This document shows positions 19,760 to 28,140 of a DNA stretch of 64,000 nt, piece after piece (position 1 is the stretch's first letter; every line of letters begins with the position of its first letter). The translations under genes were made by a program, and so were the position numbers. Source of the stretch: Solimonas sp. SE-A11. Its GTDB lineage: Bacteria; Pseudomonadota; Gammaproteobacteria; Nevskiales; Nevskiaceae. Under the pieces are notes generated by a model that was not told the DNA's origin, did no database searches, and saw only the letters and a program-made list of their open reading frames with translations. The stretch spans positions 124,001-188,000 of the forward strand of contig NZ_JAUASX010000004.1 of assembly GCF_030345715.1 (NCBI RefSeq), in the 5' to 3' direction.

Positions 19760-19894
19760 ATGAGCGATTTCTGGTTGTTGACGGGCGTGGCGCTGCTGGC
19801 CCTCGAACTCTGGTCGGCCCGGAGTCCGGGCTCCGCGTCATCAGCTCACCGCAAGACGGCCGCCCCCGCGTCGGTGCAGGCGCCCTTTGCGTGA
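19760..19894 (+). CDS. Small hydrophobic-N-terminus protein (44 aa)
   Basis: ATG with AGGGAG about 8 nt upstream. MSDFWLLTGVALLALELW forms one short membrane segment, followed by a Ser/Ala/Pro-rich polar tail ending APFA. There is no similarity I recognise. It lies 126 bp upstream of the hemerythrin gene in the same direction. Small size makes it uncertain whether it is translated. Confidence 0.4.
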   Translation: MSDFWLLTGVALLALELWSARSPGSASSAHRKTAAPASVQAPFA

Positions 19895-20020
19895 GCGCGC
19901 CTCGTGCGCTGCAAGCCGCATGCCCCCTACGGCGCAGGCACTCCTCAAGGATTCGTCCTCGCCGGGACGTGAATCGCCCATCATCGAAGCCTGGAACACC
20001 AAGCGCACAGGAGCCACTAC

Positions 20021-20509
20021 ATGTCTGAAACGATCTTCGCCGCACTTCGCGAGAGCCATGACCGCCAGCGTTCGCTTTGCCGGCAGCTGTTGGCATCCAA
20101 GGCCCATACCGAGCACCGCACGCAGACGTTCTCGGCGCTGAGGATCGAGCTGGCGGCTCACGCGGCGGCCGAGGAGCGGCATCTGTATGTGCCCATCCTG
20201 ATGGAAGATACGGGCCTGTCCTCTGCCCGCCATGCCCTCCACGAGCATCACCAGATGGATGAGCTGATCGAGGATTTGCAGGTTCTGGACCATTCCGGGC
20301 GGTCCTGGATGGCCACCGCGCGCAAGCTTTCCGAGAAGGTGCACCACCACCTGCGCGAGGAGGAGAAGAAGTTCTTCCAGGTGTCCGGCAAGATTCTCGA
20401 CGAGGTACAGAAGGCGCGCTTGGCGAAGCGTTACCGGAAGGAATATGCCCGGATGGTGAAATCTCTTGCCAGCGGCGAGACGCAGATCTCGCGATTGAAG
20501 CGTGCGTGA
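20021..20509 (+). CDS. Hemerythrin HHE-domain protein
   Basis: 162 aa; AGGAG 9 nt before the ATG. The four-helix HHE fold is shown by well-spaced metal ligands: ESHDRQ (His13), AAHAAAEERHLY, HEHHQMDEL and VHHHLREEEKKFF. Such proteins bind a non-haem di-iron centre and are linked to O2, NO or oxidative-stress responses. It is probably cytoplasmic and monocistronic or follows the small ORF upstream. Confidence 0.88.
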   Translation: MSETIFAALRESHDRQRSLCRQLLASKAHTEHRTQTFSALRIELAAHAAAEERHLYVPILMEDTGLSSARHALHEHHQMDELIEDLQVLDHSGRSWMATARKLSEKVHHHLREEEKKFFQVSGKILDEVQKARLAKRYRKEYARMVKSLASGETQISRLKRA

Positions 20510-20546
20510 GGCAGCGCGGACGAGCACCCCTCCTGCCGTGGCTTTC

Positions 20547-20815
20547 CTACAGGCCCTTTACCACGGGGATACAGGGCAGGCTTATCCCTTTTGGGGATTG
20601 GTAAATGGATACATCGCCCCCCTGGAAGCCTAGCGATCGGTAGAACCGCGCCGCATTGAAGGTGGACTCCAGGTGCAGCCTCCTGGGCCCAGCGCCATGC
20701 TTTCCAGTGGAAGCATCATGGCGCGACCGATGCCGTTTCCCATGGGCACGGCTTCAGACGATGTCCGCATAAGAATTTGCCAGATGGAACCTGATTCGAG
20801 CCCTGCTCGGCGCAC
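20547..20815 (-). pseudogene. GNAT N-acetyltransferase remnant, frameshifted
   Basis: Reading the minus strand, one frame gives the acetyl-CoA-binding motif A (MGNGIGRAMMLPLESMA), and another, one base off, gives a normal GNAT C-terminus: LHLESTFNAARFYRSLGF and a tail ending IPVVKGL before a TAG at 20547-20549. The frame break lies at the GGGCCCAGGAGG stretch near 20685. No intact N-terminal half is visible upstream, so the gene is both frameshifted and truncated. Confidence 0.7.
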
Positions 20816-20919
20816 TATCCGTCGCTACCATGCGAACGGCAACAGCGGACAGTTTGGGGGATTGGCTGGACGCTTTGGGAGCGGACCCTGGCATGAGCAA
20901 CAACCGCCAGCCTCGATAC

Positions 20920-20964
20920 TTCAATAATCATTGACACGTTCATATTGTTTCAACGATCATTGAA
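20920..20964 (+). promoter_or_regulatory. ars promoter with two ArsR operator half-sites
   Basis: Two related imperfect palindromes, TTCAATAATCATTGA (20920-20934) and TTCAACGATCATTGAA (20949-20964), overlap a consensus -35 TTGACA (20931-20936) and a -10-like GATCAT (20955-20960) at 18-bp spacing. A start site 7 bp after the -10 would coincide with the A of the arsR ATG at 20967, and no Shine-Dalgarno sequence fits between the second palindrome and the ATG. ArsR bound here would block RNA polymerase directly. Confidence 0.7.
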
Positions 20965-20966
20965 AC

Positions 20967-21284
20967 ATGAAACTCGATGCTGCCGTATCACTGCTGGGTG
21001 CCTTGGCGCAGGAGTCGCGCCTGGCGCTGTTCCGCCTGCTGGTCCAGAAGGGGCCTGACGGGATAGCGGCGGGTGAGATTGCCGAGCGCCTGGGCGTTGC
21101 ACCGAATGCGCTCTCCTTCCACCTGAAGGAACTGAGCAAGGTGGGCCTGCTGAAGTCCCGGCAGGAGGGCCGGTTCATCTACTACGCGCCGGACTTCAAG
21201 GTGATGAACGGGCTGGTGGCCTACCTGAGCGAGAACTGCTGCGCCGGCAGCAAGACCGCGGACCCCTGCTGCCCACCCCGATGA
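20967..21284 (+). CDS. arsR: ArsR-type arsenite-responsive repressor
   Basis: 105 aa winged-helix repressor. The recognition helix lies in LGVAPNALSFHLKELSKVGLL (about residues 42-62). It lacks the ELCVCDL site of E. coli ArsR; instead Cys91-Cys92 and Cys101-Cys102 cluster at the C-terminus (SENCC, then DPCC), like the Acidithiobacillus-type ArsR that binds As(III) through C-terminal cysteines. Its stop overlaps the aqpS start (ATGA). It should repress the whole three-gene operon until As(III) binds. Confidence 0.92.
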   Translation: MKLDAAVSLLGALAQESRLALFRLLVQKGPDGIAAGEIAERLGVAPNALSFHLKELSKVGLLKSRQEGRFIYYAPDFKVMNGLVAYLSENCCAGSKTADPCCPPR

Positions 21285-21994
21285 ATGCCAGTCTCTCACG
21301 CCGCCTGGCCGCTGAAGCCCTGGGCAGCTCGCTGCTGCTGGCGACGGTGGTGGGCTCCGGCATCATGGCCGAGCGTCTTGCCGGGGGGAATGTGGCGCTG
21401 GCCCTTCTGGCGAACGCGCTGGCGACCGGCGCGGTGCTGATGGCATTGATCCTGGCGCTGGGGCCGATCTCCGGCGCGCACTTCAACCCGGCGGTCACGC
21501 TCGCGGATGCCTGGCAGCGAGGCCTGCCCTGGCGCGAGGTGCCGGGCTATGTCATTGCGCAGGGTGCGGGGGCCTTTGCCGGCGTGGCCGCTGCGCACCT
21601 GATGTTTGGCGAGCCCTTGTTCTCGGCGTCGATCCGGATACGGACCGGGGCGCCACAGTGGTTCAGCGAGTTCGTGGCGACCTTCGGCTTGCTGGCGATC
21701 ATCTGGGGATGCTCGCGCCGCCGCGCGGAGTCGCTGCCCTTTGCGGTGGCGGGGTATATCGTGGCGGCTTACTGGTTCACCGCGTCCACCTCGTTCGCCA
21801 ACCCTGCGGTGACGCTGGCACGCGCGGCAACGGACAGCTTTGCCGGCATACGGCCGGCCGATGTCCCAGGCTTCATGCTGGCGCAACTGGCCGGAGCCCT
21901 CTGCGCGACGATGCTGCTGGGCTGGCTGGTGCCTGCGGCGCCACGCCATGCGCCTGAGCCGTTGTCCCTCCCACATGACCGAGTCCGAACATGA
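21281..21994 (+). CDS. aqpS: Aquaglyceroporin-family channel of the ars operon (AqpS-like)
   Basis: 237 aa, six predicted TM helices and the two pore motifs N69-P70-A71 (HFNPAVTL) and N174-P175-A176 (FANPAVTL). Position between arsR and arsC with ATGA overlaps on both sides matches the arsenic channel AqpS of Sinorhizobium meliloti. In that organism AqpS lets As(III) formed by ArsC leave down its gradient in place of a pump. No arsB or acr3 is near, so the same logic likely applies here (inference). Confidence 0.88.
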   Translation: MNASLSRRLAAEALGSSLLLATVVGSGIMAERLAGGNVALALLANALATGAVLMALILALGPISGAHFNPAVTLADAWQRGLPWREVPGYVIAQGAGAFAGVAAAHLMFGEPLFSASIRIRTGAPQWFSEFVATFGLLAIIWGCSRRRAESLPFAVAGYIVAAYWFTASTSFANPAVTLARAATDSFAGIRPADVPGFMLAQLAGALCATMLLGWLVPAAPRHAPEPLSLPHDRVRT

Positions 21995-22401
21995 AGACCG
22001 TGATCTTTGCCTGCGTGCACAACGCGGGCCGTTCGCAGATGTCTGCGGCCTTCTTCAACCAGCTTGCCGATCCCCTGAAAGCACGGGCGATTTCCGCCGG
22101 GACGCAGCCAGCCGCGCGGGTACATCCGGAGGTGCTAGAGGCCATGCGCGAAGACGGTATCGATCTGTCTGCCGCGCGCCCGACGAAGTTGACGGCGGAG
22201 CTGGCGCAAGGGGCGGAGCTGCTGGTGACGATGGGCTGCGGCGATGAGTGCCCGTATGTTGCCGGGCTGCGGCGGGACGATTGGCCCCTGCAGGACCCCA
22301 AGGGTGGTTCGGCGGAGCAGGTGCGTGGCATCCGCGACGATATTCGCCGGCGGGTTGTCCAGCTGTTGCAGGCGAACGGGTGGACGGCAGCGCCAGGCTG
22401 A
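21991..22401 (+). CDS. arsC: Arsenate reductase, low-MW phosphatase type
   Basis: 136 aa. The P-loop is C8VHNAGRS with the nucleophile Cys8; the resolving cysteines are Cys83 and Cys87 in MGCGDECP. The C-terminal part contains LQDPKGGSAEQVRGIRDDI, typical of the family. It reduces As(V) to As(III) using thioredoxin or a related donor. It overlaps aqpS by 4 nt and is the last gene of the operon. Confidence 0.93.
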   Translation: MKTVIFACVHNAGRSQMSAAFFNQLADPLKARAISAGTQPAARVHPEVLEAMREDGIDLSAARPTKLTAELAQGAELLVTMGCGDECPYVAGLRRDDWPLQDPKGGSAEQVRGIRDDIRRRVVQLLQANGWTAAPG

Positions 22402-22473
22402 GGAACTGAGCGCCTGCCCATGCCCGCGCAGGATCGGGGCTTGGCCGGCGAGGCGCCAATGAGTTGCCGCCCA

Positions 22474-22500
22474 CCCTTCGACAGGCGCAGGGCGAACGGC
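22474..22500. repeat. Dispersed short repeat, copy 2
   Basis: CCCTTCGACAGGCGCAG followed by GGCGAACGG, same family as 5884-5912 and 42604-42630. It sits between the convergent arsC and alaA genes, 18 bp before the alaA stop codon. Confidence 0.75.
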
Positions 22501-22518
22501 AATCAGATCAAGGCTTCA

Positions 22519-23748
22519 CTAGCCCTTGCCGTGCCTGGCGCGGTAGTCGGCGAGGAACTTGGCGATACGGCCGATGGCTTCGCGCAGGTCGGGCTCGTGG
22601 GGCAGGAAGACGATGCGGAAGTGATCGGGCTTGGGCCAGTTGAAGCCGGTGCCCTGGACCAGCATCACCCGGGTGGCTTCCAGCAGTTGCAGGAAGAACT
22701 GGCGGTCGTCCTTGATCGGGTAAATCTCGGGGTCGAGCCGGGGGAACATGTAGAGGGCGGCCTGGGGCCTGACGCAGGTGACGCCGGGGATGGCGGTGAT
22801 CAGTTCGTAGGCGAGATCGCGCTGGCGGCGCAGGCGGCCGCCCTCGCCCACCAGGTCGTTGATGCTCTGGTAGCCACCCAGGGCGGTCTGGATGGCCCAC
22901 TGGCCCGGCACGTTGGCGCAGAGCTTCATGTTGGCCAGCATGTTCAGGCCTTCGATGTAGTCGGAGGCGCCGGCCTTGTCGCCGGAGACCACCATCCAGC
23001 CGGCGCGGTAGCCGCAGGCCCGGTAGCTCTTGGACAGGGAGTTGAAGGTGAGGGTCAGTACGTCGGTGGAGAGGCTGGCCAGCGCGGTGTGGCGGGCGTC
23101 GTCGTAGAGGACCTTGTCGTAGACCTCGTCGGCCAGGATGACCAGGTTGTGCTCGCGGGCGATGGCGACGATCTCGCGCAGCACTTCGTCGGAGTAGATC
23201 ACGCCCGTGGGGTTGTTCGGGTTGATGACGACGATGCCCTTGGTGCGCGGGGTGATCTTGGCGCGGATGTCGGCGAGGTCCGGCACCCAGCCGTTGGCTT
23301 CGTCGCAGAGGTAGTGCACGGGCTTGCCACCCGACAGGCTGGCGACGGCGGTCCACAGGGGGTAGTCGGGGGCGGGCAACAGCAGTTCATCGCCGTTGTC
23401 GAGCAGGGCGGTAGTCGCCATGGTGATCAGCTCGGAGGCGCCGTTGCCCAGGTAGACGTCTTCCAGTGTGACGCCCTGGACGCCCTGGGTCTGGGAGTAA
23501 TGCATGACCGCCTTGCGGGCGGCGAAGATGCCCTTGCTGTCCGAGTAACCGGCCGAGTTGGGCAGGTTGCGGATCATGTCCTGCTGGACTTCCTCGGGGG
23601 CGTCGAAGCCGAACACGGCGAGGTTGCCGATGTTGAGCTTGATCAGCTTCTGGCCTTCATCCTCCATCTGCCGGGCCCGATCCATGATGGGTCCGCGGAT
23701 GTCGTAGAGGACGTGAGCCAGCTTGCTCGACTTTTTGATGGCTTTCAT
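22519..23748 (-). CDS. alaA: Alanine/branched aminotransferase, AlaA type
   Basis: 409 aa class I/II PLP aminotransferase. The PLP lysine lies in NSLSKSYRACGYRAGW; other family marks are YLGNGASELI, PAPDYPLW, NPNNPTG, ADEVYDK and the C-terminal arginine in HFRIVFLP. The N-terminal DIRGPIMDRARQME is characteristic of AlaA (glutamate-pyruvate transaminase). It is probably monocistronic; it diverges from an RlmN-family gene across 289 bp that hold only a possible sigma-70 -10 (TAGAAT near 23982). Confidence 0.9.
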   Translation of the reverse strand: MKAIKKSSKLAHVLYDIRGPIMDRARQMEDEGQKLIKLNIGNLAVFGFDAPEEVQQDMIRNLPNSAGYSDSKGIFAARKAVMHYSQTQGVQGVTLEDVYLGNGASELITMATTALLDNGDELLLPAPDYPLWTAVASLSGGKPVHYLCDEANGWVPDLADIRAKITPRTKGIVVINPNNPTGVIYSDEVLREIVAIAREHNLVILADEVYDKVLYDDARHTALASLSTDVLTLTFNSLSKSYRACGYRAGWMVVSGDKAGASDYIEGLNMLANMKLCANVPGQWAIQTALGGYQSINDLVGEGGRLRRQRDLAYELITAIPGVTCVRPQAALYMFPRLDPEIYPIKDDRQFFLQLLEATRVMLVQGTGFNWPKPDHFRIVFLPHEPDLREAIGRIAKFLADYRARHGKG

Positions 23749-24037
23749 GGGGACGGGGTCTGCGAAAGGCGCTGATCATAAGGCAGAAAAGCCCCGACAT
23801 CTCGTCCGCTGGCGCTCCCGGCAACACCCGCCGGCCGGCGCAGGCCCTGGAGGGCGCCTCACCCCCGCCCCGGGATTGCCTGTGCCCCCCGGACGCCCAG
23901 GCTGGGCAAGACGGGGATGGGCCTGGGGGCGCCGGGCCTGCCTGCATGAGCGCCACCGCGATTGCGCGGGAACGTGATTCCGTAGAATAGCGGGCTGTTT
24001 TTCCACACGGACCGCGGGCGGACCGGGGGCGGCGGCA

Positions 24038-25069
24038 ATGCACATCGCACAGATTCGCGAGCGGCTGCGTGAGGCGGGCGCTGCGCCGATCCACGAGCGG
24101 CGCCTGCTGCGCCACTGGGCCCAGGGGGCGGCGCAGGCGGGCAAGCGCAAGCTCGACGATTTCCTGCCGCGGACGGTCCATGAGGCGCTGCCGGCGCTGG
24201 AGGCAGACCTGGCGGGCCTGGTGGCGCTGCGATCGGTCCACCCCAGCGAGGACGGATCGGAACGGCTGCTGCTGGCGCTGCGCGACGGCCAGACCATCGA
24301 GAGCGTGCTGCTGCCCCGCGAGGGGTTGTGCGTGTCGTCCCAGGTCGGCTGCGCGGTGGGCTGCGTGTTCTGCATGACCGGCCGCACGGGGCTGCTCCGC
24401 CAGATCGGCAGTGCGGAGATCGTGGCGCAGGTGGTGCTCGCGCGCCAGCGCCGGCCGGTGAACAAGGTGGTGTTCATGGGCATGGGCGAGCCGGCGCACA
24501 ACCTCGACGCGGTGCTGGAGGCCATCGAGCTGCTCGGCAGCAGCGGCGGCATCGGCCACAAGAAGCTGGTGTTCTCCACGGTGGGCGACCTGCGGGTGTT
24601 CGAGCGCCTGCCCCAGGGGCCGGTGAAACCGGCGCTGGCGCTGTCGCTGCACACCACGGACGCTACCCTGCGTGAGCGGCTGCTGCCGCGCGCGCCGCGC
24701 ATTGCGCCGGAGGAACTGGTGGCGCTGGGCGAAGACTATGCGCGCCGCACCGGGTACCCGATCCAGTACCAATGGACCCTGCTGGATGGGATCAACGATG
24801 GCCCGGACGAACTGGATGGCATCGTGCGGCTGCTCAAGGGCCGCTATGCCGTGCTGAACATGATCCCCTACAACGCGGTGGACGACCTGCCCTTCCGGCG
24901 CCCGAGCTGGGAGCGCGCACGCACGATTGCCGGCGACCTGCACCAGCGCGGCGTGCTGACGAAGCTGCGCCAATCGGCCGGGCAGGATATCGACGGCGGC
25001 TGCGGGCAGTTGCGCGCGCGGGCGGCGCGTATCAAGGCGCCAGCCGTTCTCCCCTCTATCCAACAGTAG
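24038..25069 (+). CDS. RlmN/Cfr-family radical SAM RNA methyltransferase
   Basis: 343 aa. The [4Fe-4S]-SAM motif is C-x3-C-x2-C in QVGCAVGCVFCMTG, followed by MGMGEP. The C-terminal catalytic Cys is in RQSAGQDIDGGCGQL, as in RlmN. The family methylates C2 of adenosine in 23S rRNA (and tRNA) or C8 in Cfr. Compared with E. coli RlmN (384 aa) it is shorter and the N-terminal accessory domain is divergent (RERLREAGAAPIHERRLLRHWAQG), so it may be a paralogue rather than the housekeeping RlmN. Confidence 0.85.
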   Translation: MHIAQIRERLREAGAAPIHERRLLRHWAQGAAQAGKRKLDDFLPRTVHEALPALEADLAGLVALRSVHPSEDGSERLLLALRDGQTIESVLLPREGLCVSSQVGCAVGCVFCMTGRTGLLRQIGSAEIVAQVVLARQRRPVNKVVFMGMGEPAHNLDAVLEAIELLGSSGGIGHKKLVFSTVGDLRVFERLPQGPVKPALALSLHTTDATLRERLLPRAPRIAPEELVALGEDYARRTGYPIQYQWTLLDGINDGPDELDGIVRLLKGRYAVLNMIPYNAVDDLPFRRPSWERARTIAGDLHQRGVLTKLRQSAGQDIDGGCGQLRARAARIKAPAVLPSIQQ

Positions 25070-25096
25070 GCCGGCGCTCCAACGCACCGGGGCCTG

Positions 25097-27406
25097 TCAG
25101 GCCCGGGCGCTGCCCAGCTCGCGGCAGCGCCGGAAGCGCTGCAGGAGCGGCTCGTAGGCCATGTCCTCCACGGGGCCGATGCCGATCCACTCGATGGCCA
25201 TGGCGTCCAGCGGTGTCTCGTCGGCCCTGGAGCCCTGCCCCATGCCCTGCACCAGGCGCTGCAGTTGGTATTCGCGACGCAGGGCCTGATCCTCCGGCGG
25301 CGTCGGGGTGTCGGTCACCAGTTCGGCCCGGATGCAGAGCAGCTTCAGGGCATTTTCATGGGCCTGGAGGTCCGCGGAGGGCTCGCGGGCAAGGCTCTGC
25401 CGGAGGGCGTCCAGGCCTCCCTTGGGCCAGCGCTGCACGGAGGCGATGTGGGACTCGGCCGCCTCTTTCAGGGCGCCGAGCGGCTGTGTGTCCGCGCCGC
25501 TTGCCAGGGCGAGCCTGTAGCGGCGCACGTGGTCTGCGGCCGTGAACAGGTCGCTCCAGGAATGTTCGGCGTCGCGCGCATGCTGGCGCGCGACGGCCTT
25601 CCTGCATCGATCCAGACCCTGGTCGAGCCGGTTGCGGAGCTCGCGCGTGTCGGCACGTGGAAGCTCGCCGAGCGCTTCGAAGGCGCTGCGCAGTTCGGCT
25701 AGCGCTCCGGCACGCGCCAGCAGCTCGGGGCCTTCGAGCGCGGCGATGCTCTCGATCTGCTCGCACAGGGCCAGGGCCTGCGCCTTGTTGTTTTCGAGAT
25801 CGGCCGTGAAGGCGGCAACCGCCTGCTGCCGCCTCTGGAACACGGCGTCGCAGTGCTGGCGGAATTCGCCCCAGAGGCGCTGGTCTGCTTCTCGTGGTAC
25901 GGGGCCCACGGCCTGCCACTGCTGCTGCAGGCCCTTGATCGCGTCGATGGCCTTGCGGTTGTCGTCACTCGCCAGCAACTGGCGGGCGCGCTCGATCAGG
26001 GCTTCCTTCTGTTTCAGGTTGCGGGCGTGCTCGGCATCCACCCGGCCCTGCAGGCTCGCGGTGAGGGTGTCGAAGCCCTTCTGCTGCGCCTTGGCGGCCT
26101 GGCGGTCCACCGGGGAGCAGTTGCGCCACTCTTCCTTGGTCTCGCGCAGTGTCCGGATGACGTCCCGCCAGTCGGCCTGCTCCCAGTTGTACTCGGCGGC
26201 GAACGCGGTGAGCCGGGCCAGCAGGGCGTCACGGCGCTGCAGGTTTTCCGCGCGGACCAGGGCCTGGGCGGCGAAGTACTCGCTGCAGGGCTGATACGCC
26301 TTCTGGGCGGCCTGGTGGAAGCGCTGCCATTCGGCTTCGAGACTTTCATCGGCCCCCTTGCTCAGGGTGCGCCATTCGTCCTGCAGGCCCTTGATGCGAT
26401 CGGCGAGTGCCTGCGGATCGAGCGGCACGCCGATCAGCGATTCCATTTCCTCGATCAGTTCGGCGCGCTTGGGCGCCACTGAAAAACTCTTCCAGTCCTT
26501 GAGCTCGGCGATCTGGTTATCGAGCTGCTGTATCTGGCTGGCCAGGTTGGCCGGCAGGGGCTGGGCCGCGGGCAGCTTCTCTTCGATGGTCCGCCGTATG
26601 CCCGCTGCGCGGGAGGTGCTGCCGTCGCCCAGCGCGGCGCGTGCCTTGCGGATCAGTTCGCCGATCTGGCGTGCCCCTTGCTGCTCGGCCTGCTGCTGTT
26701 CGGACAGCGCGCGCTTCTGCTCGCTCGCGACACGGGCCTGCTCCGCAGCGGCGGCGGCGGACTCCTGCGCCTGCTGCTCGCGCAGGCGCCGTGCCTCTGC
26801 GGCGGCGTCGATGGCGGCCTGCTCGCGTGCGGCTTGCTCGGCCACCTGGCGATGATGCTCGGCAACGGTCTGGCGCGAGCGGTCGATCCACTGCTGCACC
26901 TTGCCGCGCAGCTCCGGGTCGGCCTGGGCGGCTACTTCGTTCCAGCTGATCTCGTACTGCTCCAGCCGCGGGCCGTACAAGGCGTCGTACGGGCGCTGGC
27001 TGTGGCGCTCGAGGGCGGCCGCGGTATCACGGATGCCGGCCTGCAGCTGCTCGAGCTTGCGGGCCTGCTCGAGCAGGGCATCGCGCTTGGCCGTCAGGAT
27101 CTTGTAGACGTTGTTGTCCTTGCCGCCGCGGACGTCGCGGATGAGCTGCCGCAGCAGGTCCGGATCCTGGATGGCACTGGCGGCCGCCTGGCGAATCCTG
27201 GTGGAGGACCCGGCAACGACCAGCCGGGCTATGGCCTGGGCGTCTTCGGCCTCCACGGCCGACTGCAGGGCCTTTCTCTCGGCGTCGTCGGTCAGCGCGC
27301 GATCTGCGGCGCTGGTCTTGGGAGGGGCCTTGCTGGCCTGCCGGGACGGCGCCGGTGCGGGCGCAGGCGATGGCACTTTGCGAAAGAAGCGCGAGAACAG
27401 CGACAT
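25097..27406 (-). CDS. DUF349 coiled-coil protein
   Basis: 769 aa from MSLFSRFFRK at 27406 (an earlier in-frame ATG would add only six residues). Several DUF349 repeats are visible, each with the W-x-x-F/L and Y-x-x-Q style helices (for example LQDEWRTLSKGADESLEAEWQRF, split by coiled coil). A central Ala/Gln/Glu-rich stretch (about 170-250) is a long coiled coil. Function of the family is unsettled; members are widespread in Gammaproteobacteria. Convergent with the RlmN-family gene, 27 bp apart. Confidence 0.8.
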   Translation of the reverse strand: MSLFSRFFRKVPSPAPAPAPSRQASKAPPKTSAADRALTDDAERKALQSAVEAEDAQAIARLVVAGSSTRIRQAAASAIQDPDLLRQLIRDVRGGKDNNVYKILTAKRDALLEQARKLEQLQAGIRDTAAALERHSQRPYDALYGPRLEQYEISWNEVAAQADPELRGKVQQWIDRSRQTVAEHHRQVAEQAAREQAAIDAAAEARRLREQQAQESAAAAAEQARVASEQKRALSEQQQAEQQGARQIGELIRKARAALGDGSTSRAAGIRRTIEEKLPAAQPLPANLASQIQQLDNQIAELKDWKSFSVAPKRAELIEEMESLIGVPLDPQALADRIKGLQDEWRTLSKGADESLEAEWQRFHQAAQKAYQPCSEYFAAQALVRAENLQRRDALLARLTAFAAEYNWEQADWRDVIRTLRETKEEWRNCSPVDRQAAKAQQKGFDTLTASLQGRVDAEHARNLKQKEALIERARQLLASDDNRKAIDAIKGLQQQWQAVGPVPREADQRLWGEFRQHCDAVFQRRQQAVAAFTADLENNKAQALALCEQIESIAALEGPELLARAGALAELRSAFEALGELPRADTRELRNRLDQGLDRCRKAVARQHARDAEHSWSDLFTAADHVRRYRLALASGADTQPLGALKEAAESHIASVQRWPKGGLDALRQSLAREPSADLQAHENALKLLCIRAELVTDTPTPPEDQALRREYQLQRLVQGMGQGSRADETPLDAMAIEWIGIGPVEDMAYEPLLQRFRRCRELGSARA

Positions 27407-27495
27407 GGTTGGCCTGCACGGCATGGGGCGGGTCGCGCATTCTACCCGCGCGGGCAGGCCTGCATCAGTCGCATGCCCTGGCCCCTGCCGCGGAC

Positions 27496-27921
27496 CTACC
27501 CTCCGGGTGCATACCGGGTCGCTACCGAGCCGGAGGCGAATTCCTTGCGCCCTACGGGCTGAAGGTCGAGGTGTTTCGGCAATCTGCGAAAAGGGCCGGA
27601 CCGCGGCCTGCGATCCGGGGATGCACGATGAATTCGTACTCGTCGATCAGCCCAGCCCTGCAGGGCCATCGGCAACTGCAGCCCGCCCACGAACAGCCCG
27701 TTTCCCGGCTCCTGCTTGGGCCGCTGGACGGCCGTACGACGGTCCGGGCCACGGGGGCCCAGGCCTCTTCCATCATCTGGTAGATGACCCGCCCGAACAG
27801 CAGGGCGTCGGCCCGGGCGATGCCCTGGGTGGCGTGGCGATACAGTTCTTCGTCCGGTGTGATGCCGAGGTGGTCGCAGCAGCCGTCCAGCGTGATGTTG
27901 ATGGATAGCGGAGGGGCGCAT
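27496..27921 (-). pseudogene. Dihydrofolate reductase-family (RibD C-terminal) remnant
   Basis: The minus strand shows a DHFR-like protein broken over two frames: SINITLDGCCDHLG and ADALLFGRVIYQMMEEAW in one frame; GNGLFVGGLQLPMAL in a second; LIDEYEFIVHPRIAGRGP in the first again; and HLDLQPVGRKEFASGSVATR with the stop at 27496 in the second. Joining EAWAP directly to KQEPGNGLFVGG also implies an internal deletion of roughly 50-60 codons. At least three frameshifts and no start codon: clearly dead. Confidence 0.8.
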
Positions 27922-28140
27922 GCGCGCTCCTGCGGAGGGACGGCGGCGGATGAGGCGGCACAGCGAATCCGGGCTGCACGGAGAACGCCGTCAAGCCGGG
28001 CGCGATCCGGATTATGATCCGGGGTCACAGACGTGAATCCGGATCGGGGCATGAGCCGCCAGAAGCAGATCGACGAGGTTGGCGGGTGGGGGATGGTGGT
28101 GGCGCAGGCCGTAACCCTGCGCGTGCGCTGATATCCCTCC

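Noticed and set aside
19339-19761. 140-codon minus-strand open frame upstream of cti
   Set aside because: Atypical composition, no ribosome-binding site and it covers the likely promoter region.
22420-23775. 451-codon open frame antisense to alaA
   Set aside because: Frame-shadow of a high-GC gene: low-complexity Val/Gly/Asp composition, no motif; alaA on the other strand has every catalytic feature.
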